Shown one piece after another: positions 40,601 through 52,600 of a stretch of DNA of 64,000 bases. A program made the position numbers and the translations under genes. Source of the DNA: Tetracentron sinense (taxonomy: Eukaryota > Streptophyta > Magnoliopsida > Trochodendrales > Trochodendraceae); NCBI GenBank assembly GCA_015143295.1, contig CM026568.1, forward strand, positions 33,612,441 through 33,676,440, in the 5' to 3' direction. Every line of letters begins with the position of its first letter. Within the stretch, counting starts at the first letter, position 1. The notes beneath the pieces are model-generated. The model made no database searches. It was not told where the DNA came from and saw nothing but the letters and a program-made list of their open reading frames with translations.

Positions 40601-43600
40601 TATTCTCAATGCTTAAAATCCTTCTAAGAACTATCTCCAATGATGATTCTATCAAAGTGCATCCTACCAATTTATATGAATTGTAGGACCTCTTATTCAA
40701 GGAAATGCAACATGCATAGATCTCATATTAGGAAGCATTTCTATTGGAAAGAGTTCATCAGCGACGCCTAGGTGCCTCAGGCTACCGCTTCAGGCGTCCA
40801 TGGGATTTGTAGCCTCAAGTCACCTTGGCAACCATGCCTTTACTAATCAGTTTTCATCGCCTTTGGTGATTGAGGGCAACCCATCAAACGCAGTTCGAAG
40901 AGTGGCAACTGTTGGGGATGCTCTATGAAGATAGGATGATTTTAATCATTCATATCAAGAATGAAAGAGAATAGACTGCAAACAATTCTATTTCTTACTG
41001 TTTTCCAATGTTTCATCCTTTTGTTAATAATAAAATCTCAGCACATATTTTGCAACAGAAAGATACAAAAACTTTTCAGAACCTAATTATTGTCTCAAAC
41101 ATGACTGCGTCAATCCATCTTCTCAAATATCCTTTATCAAGTGGATTAGGCATTTATTGAGGGAGCAAGTGAATAAACGATTTTTTTTAATTTCGCTCAT
41201 GTGATTATTAACCCTGTTATCAATTAGGGCCTGTTTGGATAAACTTACTTCTCTCGGAGAACTTTCAAGAAAAGTAACTTTCGAAACAAGTTAAAATGTT
41301 GACTTTCTGCGGAAAGCTTCCTTGGGCTAGCTTCCAATAAAATTTATATTTCTGACTCTTACTGACTTCTAATTTTCGAAGGAAGACAAAAGTTATGCGG
41401 TTAACCAAACGTGATTCCTATCAATTTTTGACATTTTTGACTTTTTTGGTGCCAAAAGTCAAAGAAGTCAATTTAGAAATTTATCAAAACACAACCTTAG
41501 TCTATGATGTACACGACTTCTACATGAGGCGAACCTTGAAGGGCGAGCATAGTTTATGGTATCAGTATCAAGATCTATATAAGTCTGACTTTAAAAATGT
41601 TCTGTGTATCAAGATCTATATAAGTCGACTTCAAAAATATTCTGTGAATACACACTAAAACACAGAAATGCAGTAAAAAAGTTTTGAGATATGAAGGAAA
41701 TGCAAGATGGCTTTTCAATGAAATTTTTTAGTGTTACAACTTAAGATGAGCAATATTATATGTACACAATCATTATCCATCCAAATAAAATACAACAATA
41801 CTATGTCATAATAGCAAGAATACAATTCGAGTATATGCACTGATATACAAAATCGCACTAGCCTAAATAACTACAAGCATAATTCTCTAAAAAACACATT
41901 ATGTGCTTAGGACCTAGGAGAATTATCATCACCAACCAAGCCCTAAACTTTGTAAAGACTCCTCTCAGAGTCACAACAAACTGGACCACAAAGTTCAGGT
42001 ATATCTAGATTTTCGCATGAAAGAAGATTCTATAAAATTAGAAATCATGCAAAAATAGGTTTTGCACAGGTTTAAATGTCTCAAAACTCTTGAGTTTACA
42101 AACTTATTAACAAAAACCATCCTTAACTTTTCAGTAACTTACCGAAATTATTCTATCTTCGGCATTTTAAATAACAAAATATATTCATTTTAAATTACAT
42201 ATTATTCTATGGATGTGATAGATTATCTATAGATTTATTATTTTTCTTAATTTTAATCAGTTACACTTAATTACAATAAAAATAAAGTAATTGATTACAA
42301 TTAATCCATTGAGATGATAAATCATCCACAGACTAATCATATATATTTCAATCGAGATATTTTATTTTTGTGTAAATTAATTTTAAATTTTTAAAATCAT
42401 ATATATTTTTATATATACAAAAACTACAGTTAGTCTACAGATATATCATAGATATATCATATAAAATGAATCATAAAAATTATATTTTAATATAAAATTT
42501 ATTATATATTTATTATATTTAAATTCATTCTTTTGAATACAAAGCACTGCACAAAAACTAAGCGAGTCAACTCGAAACTCGGCCGAGTCGACTCAACTTG
42601 ACTGAGTTTCAGGTCAACTCGCCTAAAAAACTCGATTTGTCTATTTTACCCGAGTAACTCGAATTGAATCGGTTGAGTCAAGCCGAGTGACTCAACTCAA
42701 AAGACTCGGTTGAATAACTTGAGAACATAGTTGTCGTTTTTATATTATTATAAAACCCTATTCAAAACATATCGAGGTCTCATTTAAGCCCTAAACCGAG
42801 GAAAAGAAGGAGAAGGTGTAAAAGATTGATTTTAAACTTTTAGCATTACAATAACTTTAGGATTTTTTTAATTCGTAAGTTTGCAGAAGAAATGTAGAAA
42901 GTAGAAACTATTTTACAGTAGAATTTTTTTATCAATGTTAGATAATATATATAGTGATAGAAAAGGGATTTATTGAGAATTCGTGGATGATTTACAATGA
43001 CCCCATAGAGGGTTTATATAGATATTATATCATCTTAAGATAGAAACTCTATCAAATCTAATCCTAATCAAATCAAACTAATTGATCTTAATCTTTTTCA
43101 AATTCAAATCTACCCAGATATGAGATAAGATACAGTGTATCTCATCTCACCTTATTAAACCACTTTGCATTCTCTAAACTATCCCTAATACCCTCCCGCA
43201 ATTGCATGATCCTTAGAAGAAGGATCGTGCAATTGTTACAAAAAAAAGTAGCTCATAATCATATGAGTTTGTTAAAAAGTCGCCGGAACATCCAATCGTG
43301 CATATTGGTGGTCACCGTCAGTCTATGAAGTCCATCATTGCCGCATCCCGCTCAACTTAGAGTTTGTCACTAGAGCAAACCGTCATGATCTCTCCCAATA
43401 GCACATAAAGAAAAGCCAGCTATTCGAGAGGGAAAAAAAAACTTGAAGGTATCAATGATAAAGAAATTTCAACAAGAGTTTGGTGATTGTTATAGCTGTA
43501 AAGTAGAAAAAGAGAGGTTTGGGCTGGACAGACGGCATTGCCGCCACCAGAAAAACATGATTGAAAAAAAAACTCAAAATAAGGTCCGATTGACCCGCTC

Positions 43601-46600
43601 TGATACCATGATAGAAAAGGGATTTATTGAGAATTCCTGGATGATTTATAGTGACCCCATAGAGGGTTCATATAGATATTATATCATCTTAAGAGTTAAG
43701 ATATAAACTCTATCAAATCTAATCCTAATCAAATCAAACTAATTGATCCTAATCTTTTTCATATTCAAATCTACCTAGAGATTAGATGATATATATATAT
43801 ATGTATATATATAGATTTCCGAGTCGGCCAAGTCAAGTTTTCATAGTTACTTGACCAGACTAACTTTTGAGTCAAGTCGAGTTTTCGAGTATTTGAACTA
43901 TGATACAAAGAATAAAAAACCATCAAAAACAATATTTTCAATGGATGTTAGATGCTTAGTAGTTATTCAACACCACACAAGAAAAAAACACTTTTCCAGT
44001 CTTTTCGTTCTATGCAAATCAGGAAAAAAAATCCAAAGAACCCATTCATTGTAGATCTAGTGATTGAACGTAAAATTCATAGGCATACACTCTTTGCTGT
44101 AATTTAGGTGCTCTATTAGAAAAGGTAGTAAAACAATTAATAAATAAAATACATACCAATTAGTAAAATAATAAATAAAATACATATCTTGAAATTTTGG
44201 GAAGGACATGCTTTGATTCAGATCCAGTGACCACTGACCAACTAAGTTGTTTTTCCATTTCAATTTCACCAAGTGTCATCTTTTGCTAGGAAAATCAATT
44301 GGATTGCTGTTTCGAGCTGGAAGAGGGAAGAACATGTCATAAAAAATGAAGAAATAAAATTGGTTTTCCGACTTTTATCCGGACCTATGTAACATTTTGA
44401 CCATATTGTAGTGTTTCAACGAGATTACGTATCACACCAACATTGTACAAAAACAATAGACTCTACCTAAAGATAGTAATTTGTGATGTATCTGAGTATC
44501 AGCATATCAGTGAGTATCGCATCAGTGCAACACGATACGCATGATACTCGGTCAATATAATGTAATTTTATTAGTACATAGGCCTTATGCCTTAGGGCCT
44601 TCTCCTTGAGCCTTGCAACGAGGCGTAAACCTCATGTATTTTTAAACACTGCTTTTTAACCGAAACATAAACATTAGAGAATGATGCAAGATAGTTATAA
44701 CTTCAAGTAACGTAATAAAAGATAATGATATTTCACAACATGAGAAATTATTGGCGCCAGTTTTCTAAATCCGAATAAGGTGCTCTGCTTACCACGACAT
44801 CCGCACGATGCTCTGTCATTGTTTTAATCAATTAAAACAAAATACAGGCCTCATGCCCTCCCTGTAGCAAATCATCTATTGTGAGTCTGTGACAGTAACG
44901 CCATGCGCCATCCACAATCCACCACCTACTTTACCCAAGGTGTGGAATGGATAAAACACAGAGACAAAGTGTCTGGGTAACATTAGCCTATCACCATAAA
45001 GAACTAATCAATGTGCCGTTAAACCTTACATTTAACGAATACAAGGTAAAATCCAAACAGCACTGCGCATGCTGTTGATCTCTATCACAGCTTTGTGAAA
45101 TGATGCATAATGACGATCACTCATGATCCACCTAAAGTAAAATTATGAGAATACATCCAATCCTGATATTGACCAACAAATTGCAGATATTATTTTATAA
45201 AACATATCCAAAATGACAAAAAATTATCACCTTACACCTAAGTTACAAAAAGCTACTAAAGCACCAATTAGCATACTAAACCACCTCATGCACAACTGGA
45301 TCGAAGTACAAGAAAGGTCAGCTAAAGAACTAAATAAGAACATCATGAAAGCATCCACAAAGTTGAGAAGCATCATATAAAAAAACGAAATCATATTTCT
45401 ATCGGTATATCACGCCAAATCATAAAAAACCATTTTCAACCAAACTTCAGCAAACTCTCTTCAAGTATTTAATTTGGACAATATATATATTTTTTGATAG
45501 TTAAATCAAATAATGATACAAAAAAATTTAAACTGAACACAAATATAGGTTCAATATCTAGTAATATAATCTGCATCACTCACTGGATCAGCATCAACAA
45601 GTGTGCCAAGACGAGACTGTGCATTTGCTATAGAAAGAACTACATTTTCACGCTGGTTCCTGATACTGTCTTTCTGCACATAAGAAATACAAAATTCATG
45701 TGTGACAAACCAAGAACAGAATCTAGTAAATGAGATAATATTTGAAGATTCATTGTAAGTAGATATATTATAACCATGCAAATAAAAATCGCCGAAACGG
45801 ATACTAAACGGGCTATACGTATAGGTATCGGTAGTCCTCTGTACAATATTTATACCGAATACAGAACGGACAATAAGTACCGTTTATTTGTTATTTATGT
45901 TTTAATTCATTGTGTAATTCAGTAATTGTAATTGTGTTTACTACTTTGTTTTTTAATTGCTTCTCATGACTTTATATTTGGTTCCTATAACTCATTTGAC
46001 TTTTTAAATATCTTTTTTTTTTCTTAAAAAATAAAAAATTACATACATCGTCCGAAACCACTATGTATAGGTTTTGGTTGGGACTAATACATCCCCTAAA
46101 ACCGTATTTTTAATCTGTGATTATAACTGAACGCCCTATTTGGATGCGATGGGTTTGCCTCATTTTTGTCAAAAATTGAGGTCATACGAGCTTCATAACA
46201 AATTAACAAATATCACTTATTGATGCAATCAGTTTTGGAAATCAAATGCCATTTTATAGAAAATGCACTATTTTTGAACTAAAAGAAGAAGAAAAGACTG
46301 AATTTGTTTTTTCTTCTGATTATTTAAATCCAAAAGAAAAGGTCCCACTGTTTCATGATAATATGCATCCAAACAGGACCAAAGTATCCTTTTAATGTGT
46401 AAACGAATAATTACATTTCCATGAGTAGAAGGATAGATAGCTATTAATTTTATAATTTTCATCAGGCAAGAAATCTGTTTAATACCAATAGTCAAGAGAC
46501 TTTCTTATTCTTAATGGTTTTGAATGTCTTATTACTAAATAGCATACTGAGCGAAGGACAGATCACAGATCATATACAAATACTAGTATCAGAATGTGCA

Positions 46601-49600
46601 TAAGTAGTTGGGCCGCAAGGTTGTTAAATCATAATTGAATTGTAAAGTCGTAATAGGACTGGTTCAACTCAAATTGAGATTCAAATCGTAAATCGTAAGA
46701 TTCAATCCGAAATATTTTTTTTAATTGTCCAAAAAATACTTAATAAATCAGAAAAATAGAATAATTCATTATCCAAAAGATTTCATTCATGTCAAATGCT
46801 AAAAGTAAGTAATGAACATTCATTGCATATAGCCATATACTAATCAAAACGCGAATAAACATCATAAAACGAAACATAACCCTAAATATCATCAAAGATA
46901 AATCAACAAAAGTATATCCATATAATAATGTTGTATAAGATTAAGTATCAAAAAGACTTGTATAATTAAAAAGAGTATTAAAATAAACTATCAAGTGCTC
47001 TAAGAATCCAACTTCATCCTCTTTCTTCTTCCACTTTTCTTCATTCTCCTTTTTTTTTTCTGTTTCACAACAATAGAGAGAAAACCTTAACAAGGCTTTG
47101 GCATGTTTGTAACAGGGGTATTCCCATTTTTTCTCTCTTCTTAAAGGCATAGTTAGTAATTCGGTGTACGGCAACAAATTCGGTACAGGAATTATTCGCG
47201 TATTCGGAATAATCATTTAATAATTCATTCAAAAATTCGGCGAAAAAAATGCATAACGTCAAAAGTACAGTACGAGAATAATTCAAGTATAATTCAGATT
47301 AAGATTAAAATATTCGTTCAAAAATTCGGGTAAACATATAAAATGCATGTATAATTTACCTTTCATCTAGACTTTTATGTAATTGAATATATAAAGATGT
47401 GACCTAAGTGTATAAATAAAATTCTTACCAAAAAAACAGTGTATAAATAAAATATGAAATAGATATAAAATACATGCATAAAGTTACCTTTCATCCGATG
47501 AGACGGTCACGCATGCACACTGTGAGTCCGTGAGACCACAGTAGAGTATGAGAGATATGAATTAGAGAGACACTAACCTCTGATCGGATGATGCTCAGGC
47601 CATGAGTGAGAGAGAATGAGTTCGAAGAAAGAAAGACATAAATCAATAAGTTCTGAGAAAAAAAGGGAGTAGAAGGAGTGCGTGGTGGTCGATGGGTGGG
47701 TAATGAGATTAGATCATAGCCAATTGCGATTGAACTCGGGGCGAGTTTAGACCAACATGTGTCCCTTTTATCCCTTATTAACTTGGGGTAAGATTTACTA
47801 ACCCTTGGGGTTCAATAATTTAACCTTGGGTTTTAGAAAAAAAATATTTAAAAAAGTTTGTAACTCTTGTTAAAAACTATTAATTCTTAGGGTTAGTATT
47901 TTTTTGAAAAATGAAGGTTAGATTGTTGAACCCTAAAGATTAATAAATTTTAACTACAGTTAATAGAGATTTAAAGGGCGCGATTGAACTCTACCCAAGT
48001 TCCATTAACTGTGATCCGATCTCGTGGAGTTTTGTAATACCTATTCACTTTCATTTTTATTTGGTACAAGTGGCCTTTTATTTTTATTTGGTACAAGTGA
48101 CCTTTTGTGTAATTTGTATTTTTTTTTTTATTATTTCTTGTAAAGAAAACTTTTTATTTTTGTACTTTTGTCTTTTTGTAGCAGTTACTTTTGTATGTTT
48201 TTTTTTGGTAAACACAGTATGTACAGTCTGTACTTCTCTTTGCAAGTTTATAATTTCGTATGATTTTTATAATGTCTTTTATTCGGAAATAAGTCGTGAA
48301 AGAGTCACGGATTAGTCATTTTGGCTCACTGGAACGCGAATAAATCTGAATCATTCAATTGAACGACCGAATGCATCGTTTACCGAACATCACGTCTAAT
48401 TCGCAAATAATACGCAAATTAATCGCGTATTTACTAACTATGTTTAAAAGACATAAAGTACCTTTAGAAAATTGAAAGAATTAAAAAACATTAAAATGTA
48501 TTTTTTAAGTATTGGTTCGTAGCAGGGGTTTTGTGCTCGAATTGCATGAATAGTACGATTTGAATCGCAATTTAAATCGCAAATCAAATGGGATTTAACC
48601 CATTTAAGATTTTCAGCTACGAATTGAATCGTTTTACCTAAGATTCGATTCAAATCGTAAGATTTGAATCATAAATCACAACGATTAAAAACCATGAGCA
48701 GGGGGTCAGAAGAAAGGGTTTGATCCTCTTATATCTCGAACCAAGAGATACATGAATCGGGATCCTGATGCATATAGATACAAATGGTCCAATGGGGTCA
48801 AGAATTTCCAAAAAAATTTGAAACATTTCGTTTCTGAGCAGAAGAGCCATTCTCTGAACCCTAGGTATATTCTTCAACAGGAATCACACAAGGGTATATT
48901 GATACAATAGGAATTGTATTGGCCTTTGATATTGTGCCGTCTGACACTGCATCAGCATGTATCTGCCAAGACGCTAGGCAGTGTACCGTATCCGCATGCA
49001 ACAAAAATGAAACCTATATATATATATATATATATATACACAGATTGATGTAGATATCATAATCGATAAACACTAATCATTCGATATTAAAATCCATTCA
49101 TATATAGATATGTACCAAAGCAGTGTTAAAATTTCATCAATATAACATCAGATAACTGATGGGATAATGCACATGTACACAAACCTGAAAACCAAACACG
49201 TATTCCAGGAGATCAAACATATCTGCATTTCGAGATCCAGAAATATCAAAATCAGCAGGAAGCCTTGTAAAATGTTCTGTGTACCTTATTGCAGATACTG
49301 CAGCCCTAACCTGGAGATATTATCATCACCAAAAAAATCAATATTAACAACCGGAAAAAAAAAAAAAAAACTATTGATAGATGGGTATAAATATTCATTT
49401 CAAGAGAGAACATACAGACATGATTTAGCCTTTGAAAAAATGTGATTCATGAAAACTATAATGGGACCATGGCACGTGCATGATGTACTGATAACTATTT
49501 AAGACAACTAAGGAAATGCTTTACAGTCAAACACTAAATTAATCCATCATAAAATGTAAAGAACATTAAATGGAGGTGAAAATTATCGATGGGAGTGATA

Positions 49601-52600
49601 TAATTGATTTGACTAATGATGTGCACTAAAATGTAGCATATATCTGACTAGAAATTGGACTTACTTCTGGAAAAATTCCAATAGCATTGGTTAAGGATCG
49701 TGATTCCAAAGGTACAATATTGTATGGCAAGAGTTGTCCGGTCAGTGCTCCATCTGAATTCTTGATCCTTCTTAACTGAAAGAGATCATAGAGAAAATGG
49801 TAGTAGTCAATCAATAATCTACATCAAAAGTGCCACTTAACTATTACAAAGACAACCTGTGACACAGTGGAAATCTTTTGATGCTTCAGAATTTTGAAAA
49901 AACCAGAACATTCTAAAGGCCATGTGAGCAGAAAGAGAATGGCTTATATAAGTATAGAACAGATTTGCCCGGAGTAACTTCTCATTGGCCCGTATTAAGT
50001 GTTAACTGAGATCTAAAGTTCATTAAAAGCCGGGAGGTACACCTCAAAGTTCAATTTGGTGAGATATCAGTTGTATGTATTATACAGCCTGTAACTTGCA
50101 CCCTATACTAAATGACGCCCAAAGTGCAAAATTGTTGAAGACAAAATTTACTCTTAGATGTTAAATCTGCTTCTTCAAGCCCCAAATCCAGAAGTAGAAA
50201 TATGAACAGTACCTCTTCCATAACTTGCCTGCCCACTCCATCAGGATCTGCATCTCTGCTAAGTGCCTCCATGACCTCAACCAGGGCTCTCAGGGTGGCA
50301 AACACCCTTTTCATTTCTAAGGATCTTAATTCCAACCTGAAACAACAAAACAAACTTAAATTGACAAGCTACTAGTTTAGCTAACAAGTAAAGAGTAATT
50401 GACCTTTATTATCTCTGCAGCAGATGATGACCCAATACATTAAAAGCATGATTGTATCAAAAACTTAGAATCTTTGAATCATCATAAGATCATTGGCGAT
50501 GGTTCATAAATTGTCCCAAGGTTAAAACGAACCAAAGTATGACATAGAGAGAGAGAGAGCAAAACAGAATTCTTGATGACCAGATAATTTGCAACTTCTA
50601 GCTAGTGTTTTAAAAAGCGTGTGAGGCTTACACCTTGAGGCTCGCCTTGGGGCGAGGCTTAAGGAAAACGCCTTGAGGCTTAACCATGAGGCTCACATGA
50701 GGCACACGCCTCATGTCTTGAAGCTTGCTTTATGTCTATGTACGTCTTATACATTAACTAAAATTAGGAATTGAGACTTAAATGTCGTTTTTTTTCTAAA
50801 ATTTGTTATTTGTTTCAACTAATTTATATAGTATTTCTTATGTGTACGTGTGCGCCCACATGAACACATACAATGAATATTGAATACAAATACAAATATA
50901 TATATATATATATATGTCTCTCTCTTTCTCTCTCTATATGTATATATACTATAATTTTTCATCAACTTCTTGAATCTTTTTGCCATTTTTCTTATATTAT
51001 ATTTATTTGTTAATATTAGAAAGCATGAAGCTTTCTTGTGAGGCTTACGTCTCACGCATCTTGAGGTCCTAACGCCTCGCCTCACGCCTTAACGTTTTAA
51101 AACATTGCTTCTAGCAATAGCATCATTAAACCAAGAGCTTAAGCATCTGAGAGCCAAGGCTTTTCCTACTCTTTCTTGGCAATAAGAAATTATTTTGAAA
51201 GAAATAAAAGGAAGCTCAAGATCTCTCCCAATGTACAAGAATGCCAACGTACGCCAGCTTTAGCCAATGAGTCAACATCATCAACTGCAGTTTTAGATTA
51301 TAAACAAAATTGTCCGGCCAGAGTGCCAGACGATAAGACTCTCTTGTTATCAGTGTTTTAAAACCCGAAAACTTGACTCGACTCGGAAACTTGCCGAGTA
51401 GAGTCAACTCGGGCAAAACTCGTCCGAGTAATGACACCTAAAACTCGAGCATATATAATATTTTTCTAATGATATATATGGTATAGATTCAAAATTAATG
51501 ATAAACCATGCCTAAAATAAGATATATAATTCAATATATACTAAACATCCCTCTTTTGCTTTGTATTTATACTTAAAAGTGAGTGGGGTGTGTTAAAAAA
51601 AGAAAAAAAAACATAATTTAGTCAATCAGGTAGGCAGTTTACTTGATTTTTAGTTTTTTTTTAAAAGTGCAAAAACTCGGGCAAGTCGGAGCGAGTCGGG
51701 GCGAGTTTCTGTCAAAACCGAGTTTTTCGTGAAACTCGACTCGAAACCTAGCCGAGTCTAGTCGACTCGGCGAGTTTTAAAACAGTGCTTGTTATCCTCA
51801 ATGTTCGCAAACCTCCAAGGGCTCTCATGGGTTACTGATGCCCAAGCAAGGAGTTATCAGAATCACCTTCAACAATCAAATGGCCCTTGAAGCTTCATCT
51901 TAGACCACGAGGGTACAAGGTATAGCGCCTAACCCTTTATGCTTGATTCAGATGCGAGCCTCCTTGAGATCGGCCAGCACAATTATTAAAGGATCTGCCT
52001 CAAGGAAATCGTCCCACTTATCACCGATCTTGATCATTGATTCAAAAGACTATAGGTGGAAAGGGAATCTAGATATCCCCACCTAAACACTATCATGGTA
52101 ATCGTCGAGTAGGATCCTGTTAATGGTGGAGAACCCTTGGTTAAAGGATAGGCAACTCCCCATGGATAATAACCAAGGTTTGGAGGCTATCAAGGGGACG
52201 TGAGTCGACATCTTTTTCACTAGAATGATTGCTTTGTGCTCATCAAACGGGATGAGAGTACTTTGTTAATTGGTTGGGAGTATCTGGTTCACTATCTTTG
52301 TCCGCAAAGCCCAGTTTCCCTCCAAGTTATGAATAACACAAATTAACGCTCTACTCCAGTTTTCTTCCGGATCCATTTTGGAATGGACGGGCACTCTAAT
52401 AGAAGTCTTTGATTTTGCCTCTGTAATGAGTAGAGAGTGGTATCCAGCTCCAGGGGTGGCATTCGAAATTAATGCCTCTATAGTTTTTTGTGGTTCTGCG
52501 CTTGTTGTGACTATGGGAAATTTCCAGAGGAAAAACACTCCTTAAAACCTTTAAACCATGTAGAGGGTGGGAGATGCCGCGATTTCAGATGAAATTCCAT

